Source: Sphingobacterium sp. JB170
Lineage (GTDB): Bacteria > Bacteroidota > Bacteroidia > Sphingobacteriales > Sphingobacteriaceae
Length of the DNA stretch: 64,000 nucleotides
Direction of reading: 5' to 3'
NCBI RefSeq assembly: GCF_900163865.1
Contig: NZ_FUKU01000013.1
Coordinates: 310,001-374,000 of the forward strand
Made by a program: the position numbers and the translations under genes. Below, piece by piece: positions 44,107-51,841 of this stretch (positions are counted from its first letter, which is position 1; the number at the start of each line of letters is the position of its first letter). The notes beneath the pieces were generated by a model. It ran no database searches and had not been told where the DNA came from. It saw only the letters and a list, made by a program, of their open reading frames with translations.

Positions 44107-46539
44107 TTATTTTGTTAACAAATTTACAAATAATCTATTAGCTCCGGGAACTCCGGCGGGTAATTGTCGGAAAAAAGATATGGAAGTATATACGAATTTT
44201 CCTTTTCCGTGGTTTAAAATCAGTAGTGAGCCGTTGTGCTGATCTTCGCCCGTGTCGGCCATTGTTAGAGGCGTGCTGTAGGCAGGATCGATATCCTGAG
44301 CAAAGTAGAGGCCCCTTTCTTGCACCCACCCATCGAAATCTTTTGCGGTGATTTTATTTGGGTAGCTCCACAGCGGATCGGACGGATCGGTAAACGTTAC
44401 TTTAGCATCCTCTTGGGTGACCCGTGCGCGACTTAATGTAAATGGTTTCGGAGCAAATTTTTCTTTCTGTAAACGGCTATTCACGTTGTATTGCATAAGT
44501 GCAACACCACCTTGTTCCACATAGGCATATATGATAGGGAGTTTATCCGCAAGGTATGGATTAACATTCATTGCACGAATGCCCATGATTACCGCCTGGT
44601 AGCCTTTTAGTTGATCCAGCGAGAGTTTGCTCGCATCAATGATATCTACTTGGGTTCCGATGTTGCGTAGGGCCTCGGGCACCAGATCGCCCGCGCCTGC
44701 GATATACGCCACCTTTTCTATGGGGTTTACAAGGTCAATGGTGCGTAATGTCGCGCGCGCTGGAGGAAACCAGACCTGCTGGGCAATATGGTCGTAACGA
44801 ATTTGGTGAAGATCTTTTAATTCATCTCCCTGGTAGCGGAAGCTGAGTGTGGCGCTATCACCATGCTGATCCCCCAAAGCCTCAACCTGCAGCATTTTGG
44901 TGATTTTTGGATTGTTTTCATCGAAATCCAACACTATTTCTTGGGGGCTAATTTTCCAGCGCTTAGCCGATAGATCTATGGCTACCTTCGTCTGTTTGGC
45001 CTGGCCGGTGTTGTTGCTAAACTGAACAACGATTGTTTTGGCCTGCCCTTTTCTAATCAGCTGGTTGCCCGTTATGGAGGCGGTGATCTGCGGAACGATC
45101 TCTAAGAAGGAATATACTTCGCCCTGCACAGGATCAATCAGACGGTGCTGGATCGGCGTGTTTACCGTCAGGCGGACTCCTCCCACCCATATAGTAATAG
45201 CGCTGCTGGGCAGATCTGGGTTGCTCGGAAAACCAATATTTTGGGGCTCAACATCAAATTTCCCTTTTCCTACGGGTTTCTCCAGCCAATAAGGTTGCGT
45301 GATTTTGGTCGCGGTGTAACTTCCCTTAATCTGCAGGGATTCGTTAAATGGAATCTTTTTGTCCAGTACGTTGTTGTCGATACGTTCAAGGGTAACGTCG
45401 ACGTGTGGGCTACGGACTATAATCTCCGTATTAAAATCCGTGGTTTCGCCGAGAGTTATTCGGCCTCGGTCCGCAATTGATTCTACTTTTATACCCGCGC
45501 AAGCTAGCAGCAGACTTTCTACCTCTTGGGTTTTACGTGTTTTCCAGTAGCCTTCGTCTAGTTTTTGAATTTCTTTCCAAAGTTTTGCTAAACCAGCAAT
45601 GGAGTTCTGAGGGGAATTCGGGTCGTAACTTTTTATGATCTGCTCGACTTGCGGCTGCACGTGATCGGCATTGGGCACTCTTCCCCAGCTCAAGTCGATC
45701 GAATCGAATAGATCTTCGCTGGCGCGCTTGCCCTCGACATGCTCGAATGACTCGACCGAGAGCCCGTTTGTCGCACCGGAACCGAAACCCTGGCTTTTGT
45801 GCTGCGAGCGGCTGATGGCAGATATTTCTCCATAAGATTTCCCCAACAAAGGGTTAAATGCTCCGATATCGATTTTTAGTTGCCCCTGGCTCCCTTGCAT
45901 GCGCATAAAGTTTGCAGTATTCCATATAAGACGAGTGGCCTTCCAAGGAGAAACCTGCTTTAATTGCTCGGGAAACATATCGGGGTTCGCTGCGGCCGTG
46001 TAGGCAAGTTGGGCGAGTATAGCGGATGCCTGGTGGTGTCCGTGGCCCCCTCTTTCGTCGGGCGGAAAGCGAGTAATGATTATATCAGGCTGTAATTTTC
46101 TGATGATCCAAACAGCCTCACGCAACGCTTCTTGTTTTTGCCAAAAACGGAATGTCTCGTCGTATGTTTTTGAAAAACCGAAGTCGTAGGCCGAGGAAAA
46201 ATATTGCTCACCGCCGTCGACCTTACGCGCCTGAAGCAGTTCTTGTGTTCGGATTAATCCGAGTTCGACGCCTTGCTCCGTGCCGATCAGATTTTGTCCT
46301 CCATCACCTCTGGTTAACGATAGATAAGCGGTGCGCACTTTTCGCTCGGAAGCGAGGTATGCGATAAGTTTTGTGTTTTCGTCATCCGGATGTGCGGCAA
46401 AATATAGGGCCGTCCCGAGTACGTTCAGCCGTTCCATTCTGAGTAAGATTTCCGACGAATTAAGGGGAGTGGATGATTGCCCCTGCGCGAGGCTTGCAAC
46501 GAATAAGGATATGAATAATATAAAGTAACTTCTGCACAT
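44107..46539 (-). CDS. Exported PIG-L family deacetylase-like protein
   Basis: Protein of 810 residues from the ATG at 46539, with a signal peptide (MCRSYFILFISLFVASLAQG). The N-terminal PIG-L/LmbE domain has the zinc motif FAAHPDDENTK, the RFPPDERGGHGHHQASA segment carrying the HxxH-type ligand, and SLTRGDGGQNL. The long remainder has an Ig-like beta region with NGTGQAKQTKV-type strands and a C-terminal glutamine-amidotransferase-like domain (GYQAVIMGIRAMNVN). N-deacetylation of GlcNAc-type sugars is the family chemistry. The in-frame start at 46644 is less likely. Confidence 0.85.
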   Translation of the reverse strand: MCRSYFILFISLFVASLAQGQSSTPLNSSEILLRMERLNVLGTALYFAAHPDDENTKLIAYLASERKVRTAYLSLTRGDGGQNLIGTEQGVELGLIRTQELLQARKVDGGEQYFSSAYDFGFSKTYDETFRFWQKQEALREAVWIIRKLQPDIIITRFPPDERGGHGHHQASAILAQLAYTAAANPDMFPEQLKQVSPWKATRLIWNTANFMRMQGSQGQLKIDIGAFNPLLGKSYGEISAISRSQHKSQGFGSGATNGLSVESFEHVEGKRASEDLFDSIDLSWGRVPNADHVQPQVEQIIKSYDPNSPQNSIAGLAKLWKEIQKLDEGYWKTRKTQEVESLLLACAGIKVESIADRGRITLGETTDFNTEIIVRSPHVDVTLERIDNNVLDKKIPFNESLQIKGSYTATKITQPYWLEKPVGKGKFDVEPQNIGFPSNPDLPSSAITIWVGGVRLTVNTPIQHRLIDPVQGEVYSFLEIVPQITASITGNQLIRKGQAKTIVVQFSNNTGQAKQTKVAIDLSAKRWKISPQEIVLDFDENNPKITKMLQVEALGDQHGDSATLSFRYQGDELKDLHQIRYDHIAQQVWFPPARATLRTIDLVNPIEKVAYIAGAGDLVPEALRNIGTQVDIIDASKLSLDQLKGYQAVIMGIRAMNVNPYLADKLPIIYAYVEQGGVALMQYNVNSRLQKEKFAPKPFTLSRARVTQEDAKVTFTDPSDPLWSYPNKITAKDFDGWVQERGLYFAQDIDPAYSTPLTMADTGEDQHNGSLLILNHGKGKFVYTSISFFRQLPAGVPGANRLFVNLLTK

Positions 46540-46998
46540 AGCCCTAAAAATAGCAAATTTTTTACCACCTGCCCACCGGTAATAGTTAATTGTTTTTCGA
46601 AGCAGTGTAGAAACGGTGTATGTGAGCGTTGCTTGTCTATGCATGTAACCGGTCTATGTCTCGTAAAGGGTGAGGACTTGGTTGTGCTTATAGCCGATTT
46701 TTTGAAGGGTTAGGTGTCGACAATCGACGTGCAGGACAAAAAATAAAAGGAATCAAATCGCCATTTGATTCCTTTTACCAACAATTAAAAATCTTTTGTC
46801 TAAAACTTCCAATTCACACGGTGAATTTTGTAAAAACCAAATAGTAATAGTCCTCAGTTTTAAAATAGTAACCTTTAGTGTTAGTAAAAGTAGGATAAAT
46901 AATAATAGCTTTTTCGTATACTTGTATAAAACTTTTCCACAAAGGAGAAGTTATGAACAACGGCGTTGAAGAAAGCCTTATTCGTCAATAGTTGCGTA
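46540..46998. other. Gene-poor spacer between PIG-L gene and peroxiredoxin operon
   Basis: A 459 bp gap. It contains a strong hairpin at 46745-46776 and an AT-rich stretch. A 12-codon ORF at 46953-46991 follows a good AAAGGAG-like site but is too short to support. No RNA gene is recognised. Confidence 0.6.
46745..46776. terminator. Strong bidirectional hairpin terminator
   Basis: AAAAGGAATCAAAT (46745-46758) and ATTTGATTCCTTTT (46763-46776) form a perfect 14 bp stem with a 4 nt loop; T-rich arms on both strands. It lies 223 bp past the peroxiredoxin unit and separates it from the PIG-L gene. Confidence 0.8.
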
Positions 46999-47256
46999 CT
47001 ATTTATCGATCGAACCCAATACGCGTTTCATAAAATTGTTTAACGCGTCTTTTTTAGGAGCTCCGTCTTTTATTAATTTATCGACTTCGATTGCACCATA
47101 CATATTGGATATTAATTCGCCAATTACGTCGAGCTCTTCATCTTTTAAAGAAGACACCTCGGTTAAAGCTTCAAGCGTTTCAATAGATTCTAATACGAAG
47201 TCAGCGTCGTTTTGCTCAATAAACTCGAGTAAATGTTTAATTACTGGTAACTTCAT
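46999..47256 (-). CDS. Small conserved acidic protein (DUF6952-like)
   Basis: Protein of 85 residues, helical and acidic (KHLLEFIEQNDADFVLESIE, ISNMYGAIEVDKLIKDG). It overlaps the thioredoxin gene by 20 bp and ends the peroxiredoxin unit. This small protein commonly follows thioredoxin in Bacteroidota; no biochemical role is known to me. The DUF number is from memory and needs a profile search. Confidence 0.75.
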   Translation of the reverse strand: MKLPVIKHLLEFIEQNDADFVLESIETLEALTEVSSLKDEELDVIGELISNMYGAIEVDKLIKDGAPKKDALNNFMKRVLGSIDK

Positions 47257-47551
47257 TCAATAAACCTGTTAATCCGTCAATTTTGTTTGTTTGTACTTGA
47301 TTTACCAACTTGCCTCCTTTGAATGCAGCGAACGTTGGTAAGTTGTCTACGTTCGCGAGTTTTCTTGACTCAGGGTATTTTTCGGCATCTACGATTACGA
47401 ACGATATTTTTTCGTTTTCAGCAGCCATTTTTTTGAACTTAGGCTTCATAATGCGGCAGTTTCCGCACCACGATGCTGCGTATTGAACCAATACAGTCTC
47501 ATTGTTGTTTACAAGTTCTTGTAAAGAGTCATTTTCTAATTCTAATAGCAT
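47237..47551 (-). CDS. Thioredoxin-family protein
   Basis: Protein of 104 residues with the active site AASWCGNCRIMKPKF (about 28-42), the cis-Pro segment DNLPTFAAFKGGK and an N-terminal LLELENDSLQELVNN. The CGNC pair replaces the classical CGPC, which alters redox potential. It is 59 bp behind the peroxiredoxin gene and probably its electron donor. Confidence 0.92.
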   Translation of the reverse strand: MLLELENDSLQELVNNNETVLVQYAASWCGNCRIMKPKFKKMAAENEKISFVIVDAEKYPESRKLANVDNLPTFAAFKGGKLVNQVQTNKIDGLTGLLNEVTSN

Positions 47552-47610
47552 GATAAAATATTTTAATTAGGGGAGAATGAAATATCCTCCCCCCTTGTTA
47601 ATACAAATAA

Positions 47611-48243
47611 TTAGTTTGCTGAAAGGTATGAAGCAACACCTTCACGTGTAGCGTTCATAGCGTCTTTTCCTTCTTCCCAGTTTGCTGGACAAACTTCACC
47701 ATGTTTTTGAACATGAGTATAAGCGTCTACTAAACGGATATATTCTTTTACGTTACGACCCAAAGGCATATCGTTTATGGACTCATGGAATACTTTACCG
47801 TCTTCGTCGATTAAGTATGTTGCGCGGTAACTGACAGCAGATCCTTCTACTAGAGTACCGTATTCCGGGTGTTCTACCTCGTTCATTTCCAAGATGCCTA
47901 AGACACTTGAAAGGTTACGATTTGTATCAGCAATGATAGGGTATTCTACTCCTTCGATTCCTCCATTGTCTTTTGCCGTGTTTAGCCATGCAAAGTGAAC
48001 CTCGGCAGAGTCGCAAGAAGCACCAACAATAATGGTGTTTCTTTTTGCTAATTCTTCGGAAGCTTCTTGGAAAGCGTGCAGTTCAGTGGGGCAAACAAAA
48101 GTAAAGTCTTTAGGGTACCAAAACAATAGTACTTTTTTACCTTCAGATTTTGCCTTTTCAAAAATGTTAAGTGTGAAGTTGTCACCTAAGTAGTCGATCG
48201 CGTCAACCGTAATGTTAGGGAAATTTTTACCTGTAAAGCTCAT
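47611..48243 (-). CDS. 2-Cys peroxiredoxin (AhpC/Prx1-like)
   Basis: Thiol peroxidase of 210 residues. The peroxidatic Cys lies in WYPKDFTFVCPTELHAF (about 42-58) with the catalytic Arg later in VSYRATYLIDEDG; the resolving Cys is in HGEVCPANWEEGKDAM (about 175-190). It heads a unit with thioredoxin and a small acidic protein. A −7 element lies about 27 nt upstream of the ATG. Confidence 0.95.
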   Translation of the reverse strand: MSFTGKNFPNITVDAIDYLGDNFTLNIFEKAKSEGKKVLLFWYPKDFTFVCPTELHAFQEASEELAKRNTIIVGASCDSAEVHFAWLNTAKDNGGIEGVEYPIIADTNRNLSSVLGILEMNEVEHPEYGTLVEGSAVSYRATYLIDEDGKVFHESINDMPLGRNVKEYIRLVDAYTHVQKHGEVCPANWEEGKDAMNATREGVASYLSAN

Positions 48244-48269
48244 ATTATATATTCTTTCTTTTTGTGTTA

Positions 48270-48277
48270 CAAAAGTA
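48270..48277 (-). promoter_or_regulatory. −7 element of the peroxiredoxin operon
   Basis: The minus strand reads TACTTTTG, matching TAnnTTTG, giving a leader of about 20 nt to the ATG at 48243. No −33 TTG is evident. Confidence 0.45.
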
Positions 48278-48422
48278 AACTTTTTAATAGTGTAAAAGAA
48301 TCGAATATCTCGATAAAGAATAGTTAAAATCTATTTGTTAAGCGGATTGTTAATAGTTTTTAATTATTGTAATTAAGGATTAAAAATAAGTATTTTTGCT
48401 CCTGCTGAAAACATGCGGCGAG

Positions 48423-48497
48423 GGCCCCGTAGTTCAACGGATAGAATAGATGTTTCCTAAACATTTGATAGCAGTTCGATTCTGCTCGGGGCTACCA
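48423..48497 (+). tRNA. tRNA-Arg (anticodon CCU)
   Basis: A full cloverleaf: acceptor GGCCCCG (48423-48429) pairs with CGGGGCT (48487-48493) with one G-T pair. The anticodon stem encloses the loop TTCCTAA, giving anticodon CCT. The T arm contains GTTCGAT. A genomic CCA is at 48495-48497. It is flanked by host DNA on the left and by the recombinase gene on the right. The antisense recombinase stop codon lies in the anticodon loop. Confidence 0.93.
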
Positions 48498-50070
48498 AAG
48501 TTGCGAAAGAGGCAAAATCCAGACCTAATTCTGGTATGCCTCTTTTTTTATTGGTTATAAGTTGCTGAAAATAAGCGATATATGAGAATATCAGATTTAT
48601 CCTCGGGGTTCGACATTCGTCTGTTTTCTTGCTATAGCTGATACCCTCCGGGAAGAGCAGAAACTGGATACGTTTTTTGGTGTTATAGTCGGCAGAAACC
48701 CACTTTAAGGGCAATTCAAGAGCGAATTGCAAGGCGAAACCGACGTTCTCGTCAAGGTTCGACACCTGTCGGGAGAGCTTCATCAGATTTTCCTCGATTT
48801 CGGCCTTTTCCCCATCGTATTTTTTCCGGTATTTCCGGTACAGGTCACCTCCAATTTCTTCCTCAACGTAACGTTCCTCCAGCCTGTTGATCTTTTTTAG
48901 GACTTCGGTGTGCTGGTCCTGCAGGTTACGGTAGTCGTCCTGATCCCCTGTGGTCAGTTCGTTGAATTTGACGATAGCCTGCTTGTATACTACCTCGATC
49001 ATGCCTTTGGCCTTATCCACCTTAAATGTATGAAGTATACGCTCAAAAAGCGTATTGAGCGCGTTTGCGCTTTTATTGTTATTGCATGCTTTTGTGCTGC
49101 ATTTGTAATAATGCAGGTTCTTTTTCTTTACAATATAACCACGCATGGGCTTTCCGCAGTGGTCGCATACCAGGAAACGCTTGAGCGGAATCTCCGAGTT
49201 TTCCCCGTTGATCCGGTATCCCTGCGCGTTTTCCTTGAGCAGGCCATTTACCTTCAGGAAGACCTCGCGTGAGACCAGTCCCTCGTGGTTCCCTTCCACG
49301 ACCTTTCCCTCCAGCATGTTGTGTACCATCATGCCGCAATAGAATGGGTTGCGTAGTATCTTGGACATATGCTGGTGGCAGACCTTTAGGCCCTTTTCGG
49401 CAAGCCTTGCCCTTATGGCCTCGATGGAAAGGTTATCGTGGGCTTTCCAGTGGAACGCCTGGCGGATGAGCCTGCCCTTGGCATTGGCCACTATTTTGCG
49501 TTTGCCATTTTGCCTGGTGACCTCGTAACCCATGGGCGGTTGTGTGGGCCAGTCCCCACGCAGGAGCATTTCCCTCGTACCTGCCATGCATTTCTGCCTG
49601 CGCAGCTGGTTGTCGAATTCCCCGAACAGGAAGAGCATCTTCTGCTGCATCTGTCCGGATGCGTTGGAGGTGTCGATGGGCTGCGTTACCGATATGATCT
49701 CGATACCAAGCCTCCGCAGCTCATTGGTGAGCCAGATGGAATTGTCATTGCGGGAAAAGCGCTCAAGGCTGTACACCAGGATGTAGGATATCTTTCCCTT
49801 GAACTTCTTCACGAAGGCGATCATGGCGGTAAACTGCTTCCTTTCGTCGGTTTCCGCACTTTCGTAGGTTCCACCGAAGGTGGCGGCGAGGTTGTACCCC
49901 ATCTTTTCGGCGTAGAGCGTACAGGCTTTGAGCTGCGTGGCGAGGCTCAGGTTGTCGGCCTGCTGGCTGCTGCTCACCCGTGTGTAGATCACGCAGTCCT
50001 TGCTGCTCTTCAATACCTTGGGTTCTTTTTTTCCTTTTGCAAAGGTGTCAAAAAAAAGTGTTTCGGACAT
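48457..50070 (-). CDS. Large serine recombinase (integrase)
   Basis: Site-specific recombinase of 537 residues. The resolvase domain has YTRVSSSQQ with catalytic Ser33 and Arg31, YSLERFSRND and EFDNQLRRQKCMAG. A recombinase domain with a helix-turn region (about 170-300), a zinc ribbon (VCDHCGKPMRG, KCSTKAC, about 308-336) and a coiled-coil tail follow. The last 26 or so residues (FASFATLVAPSRIELLSNV) are read antisense through the tRNA 3' half and stop in the anticodon loop, so the C-terminal end depends on the insertion site. It probably moves the whole element. Confidence 0.95.
   Translation of the reverse strand: MSETLFFDTFAKGKKEPKVLKSSKDCVIYTRVSSSQQADNLSLATQLKACTLYAEKMGYNLAATFGGTYESAETDERKQFTAMIAFVKKFKGKISYILVYSLERFSRNDNSIWLTNELRRLGIEIISVTQPIDTSNASGQMQQKMLFLFGEFDNQLRRQKCMAGTREMLLRGDWPTQPPMGYEVTRQNGKRKIVANAKGRLIRQAFHWKAHDNLSIEAIRARLAEKGLKVCHQHMSKILRNPFYCGMMVHNMLEGKVVEGNHEGLVSREVFLKVNGLLKENAQGYRINGENSEIPLKRFLVCDHCGKPMRGYIVKKKNLHYYKCSTKACNNNKSANALNTLFERILHTFKVDKAKGMIEVVYKQAIVKFNELTTGDQDDYRNLQDQHTEVLKKINRLEERYVEEEIGGDLYRKYRKKYDGEKAEIEENLMKLSRQVSNLDENVGFALQFALELPLKWVSADYNTKKRIQFLLFPEGISYSKKTDECRTPRINLIFSYIAYFQQLITNKKRGIPELGLDFASFATLVAPSRIELLSNV
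48506..48549 (+). terminator. tRNA-Arg terminator overlapping the recombinase 3' coding end
   Basis: AAAGAGGCA (48506-48514) pairs with TGCCTCTTT (48537-48545), enclosing a smaller CCAG/CTGG stem, followed by a T run. It follows the tRNA by 8 bp. The same bases encode the recombinase C-terminus on the other strand. Confidence 0.75.
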
Positions 50071-50114
50071 AAGCGAACAATTAAAACGTCAGTATTAAAT
50101 AGTGCTCTAATATA

Positions 50115-50312
50115 CTAAATATCAGTGTTTTTACCTTGATTTTCTTTCTGTTTTTTGTAACATTCGAGTGCGATTTCGACAAAAGTCTTGACAGTGCGTA
50201 TGACCTCTTCTGCCTGTTCGTCGGTAAAATGGGCGAACATCGGGATCGCCTTGACTTCCTGCACTGTGACATCGTGTTTCCGTGTTATATCTTCCTTTTT
50301 AACGTATTTCAT
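50115..50312 (-). CDS. Small hypothetical protein upstream of the recombinase
   Basis: Protein of 65 residues (MKYVKKEDITRKHDVTVQEV start), charged and helical, with no recognised motif. It ends 44 bp before the recombinase start and runs the same way, so it may be a helper or regulator (for example a directionality-type factor); that is conjecture. Size and position are the only support beyond its open frame and sensible composition. Confidence 0.55.
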   Translation of the reverse strand: MKYVKKEDITRKHDVTVQEVKAIPMFAHFTDEQAEEVIRTVKTFVEIALECYKKQKENQGKNTDI

Positions 50313-50362
50313 AAGGTGGGTGTCTGGGGTAGTGAGAGAATGGTTGATAGAACTGAAAATAA

Positions 50363-50405
50363 ATCAACAATCAGTTGATATACAGCACATTGTTATGTAT
50401 ATTTG
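50363..50405 (+). promoter_or_regulatory. Promoter with overlapping inverted repeat for the 50430 gene
   Basis: TTG (50375-50377) and TATATTTG (50398-50405) are 20 bp apart, a good Bacteroidota promoter. The inverted repeat ATCAAC-5-GTTGAT (50363-50379) covers the −33 region, as an operator would. It sits between divergent genes of the recombinase side and the rightward small membrane gene. Confidence 0.6.
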
Positions 50406-50429
50406 TAGTGTAATCAAGGAGGCAATACC

Positions 50430-50660
50430 ATGAAGACTTTTATCTATTTATGCATCACCGCCATGTTTTCCGCCGGAGCCCTGCTCGCTGCGACGACGAT
50501 GTCCAATCCGTGGCCGGTATTTGCTGTTGTCGTTGGGGTGTGGGTACTGTTCGTGCGTGGCGAGGGGAATCGGGATAGGGAGAATGCACGGCGCAGGCAG
50601 CGCGAGGAACTGTTCGATGAGTGGCTGCGTTCGCAGAACCGTGGCGGAAGACATTATTGA
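50430..50660 (+). CDS. Small membrane protein at the element's left end
   Basis: Protein of 76 residues. Two hydrophobic stretches (about 3-21 and 26-43) are followed by a very basic and acidic tail (GEGNRDRENARRRQREELFD). A good ribosome binding site (AAGGAGG, 50416-50422) precedes the ATG and a consensus promoter is just upstream. It is the only rightward gene in the first part of the element. No function is recognised. Confidence 0.7.
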   Translation: MKTFIYLCITAMFSAGALLAATTMSNPWPVFAVVVGVWVLFVRGEGNRDRENARRRQREELFDEWLRSQNRGGRHY

Positions 50661-50717
50661 TGCCGGGCGGCAGGTTATTGGTTCCCGCCGCCGCAAGATT
50701 TCAGAAGGTTTTATGTG

Positions 50718-50746
50718 ATGCCCCGGTGGGGTATTTTTCTTTTTTG
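50718..50746 (+). terminator. Terminator after the small membrane gene
   Basis: TGCCCC and GGGGTA pair around a 3 nt loop (50719-50733), followed by ATTTTTCTTTTTT. Confidence 0.65.
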
Positions 50747-50759
50747 CCCGTAACAGACC

Positions 50760-51245
50760 TTACCTTGTAAGGCCCCGGGGGCTGTCCGGTCCGGTTTTCT
50801 TCCTTTCCAGCAAGAGTTCGAGGATTTCCATATCGGTTTCGTAGGATTGGCCTTCAAAAAGGTATACGCCGCTTTCATCATATTCAAAGCGGGAAAAATC
50901 CTCATAATCGAGACGGGAGTCGGTCAGTATGCCCTGCCCATAGTTTGCCTCGCCGAATATCCCCATAGCGAACTCCGAATACATGTGCATGAACCCGGCC
51001 TTGAAATGGTCGGCTGTCTGTACGAGGATTTCCGTGTTGGGCACCCATCTCGTGTCATAATAAAAGGTACCTTCTTCGAGATAGATGTCAAACAGGTAGC
51101 CATCGTCCGATTGTATGAACGGTGGTAGCTGGCCTCGACCGGTTTCCTTTTCCCGGGAGGCCATTGCTTGGAACATCTGTTCCATTTCCTCAAGTTTCCG
51201 GGGTTCTCCCGTAAATATCACGATGTTGTTGCACCAGTTCGCCAT
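50760..51245 (-). CDS. YubB ferredoxin-like-domain protein (DUF1281-like)
   Basis: Protein of 161 residues beginning MANWCNNIVIFTGEPRKLEE, the typical start of the YubB/DUF1281 family carried by plasmids and conjugative elements. Acidic, with a hydrophobic core and no membrane segment. A second protein with the same kind of start (53158-53670) is in this element. The function is unknown. Confidence 0.75.
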   Translation of the reverse strand: MANWCNNIVIFTGEPRKLEEMEQMFQAMASREKETGRGQLPPFIQSDDGYLFDIYLEEGTFYYDTRWVPNTEILVQTADHFKAGFMHMYSEFAMGIFGEANYGQGILTDSRLDYEDFSRFEYDESGVYLFEGQSYETDMEILELLLERKKTGPDSPRGLTR

Positions 51246-51316
51246 AATCGGTAATTTATAGGGTTCATACCTCGCTGCTTTGTTCTTTTTACCGGTAAAG
51301 GCAATGCGCCGGGGCG

Positions 51317-51841
51317 TCAGCGGTTACGCCCGACCGACAATGGCCTGTCAATGGAAAGGATTTCGATCTGGGATGCCCTGAACACAACATATTCCGCCTG
51401 CTCATTGCCGAGATCGGATAAAATGCCGTCATATCCGGCGGCGATCATCATTCCGTGCGCATCCTCGTTGTTGAGGCCATCGCGCATTTCGCCCAGTTCC
51501 CCGAGGCTGATCTCATCGTAGATGGTCTGGAGCGCCGTGGCATTGTCCAGCTTGTCCCCGGTTAGGATTTCCCAGATGGTGGATGCCTGGCTTTCATCGC
51601 TAAAAATGGAATGCAGCCGCAGGTCGATGGGATTCCTGATGTCGAGATGGGCGGTGATGATCGTATCGCCGAAAAGCAGGGCGTTTTCTTTTTTGTCTGC
51701 AAAGAAAAAACCGTGCAGGGTATTGTCCCAAGCGGTATTGCTGCCCCTGAATGTATCCTCGAACCGCTCGAAGAAGGCGTGTGTACCATGGTAGAACAAG
51801 GCACGGGGATCGACTGTCGGTCTTTCATATTGTTCCATCAT
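51317..51841 (-). CDS. Stand-alone ADP-ribosyltransferase-like (ART-PolyVal type) protein
   Basis: Protein of 174 residues with features of the ART domain of phage/plasmid polyvalent proteins: LFYHGTHAFFERF (the YHGT motif at 17-20), HGFFFADKKENALLFGD near 44-60, a RNPIDLR segment and a C-terminal GYDGILSD followed by VVFRASQIEIL. In polyvalent proteins the domain is usually fused to others; here it is alone. Its start overlaps the adenine methylase gene by 17 bp, so the two are coupled. The catalytic Glu cannot be assigned by eye. Toxin, or host-defence modifier, is inference. Confidence 0.65.
   Translation of the reverse strand: MMEQYERPTVDPRALFYHGTHAFFERFEDTFRGSNTAWDNTLHGFFFADKKENALLFGDTIITAHLDIRNPIDLRLHSIFSDESQASTIWEILTGDKLDNATALQTIYDEISLGELGEMRDGLNNEDAHGMMIAAGYDGILSDLGNEQAEYVVFRASQIEILSIDRPLSVGRNR

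Noticed and set aside
46953..46991. 12-codon ORF with a good ribosome binding site
   Set aside because: Too short, not overlapping or coupled to any gene, and no conservation can be judged; recorded only as part of the spacer.
49438..50118. 226-codon ORF on the plus strand
   Set aside because: Antisense shadow of the serine recombinase gene.
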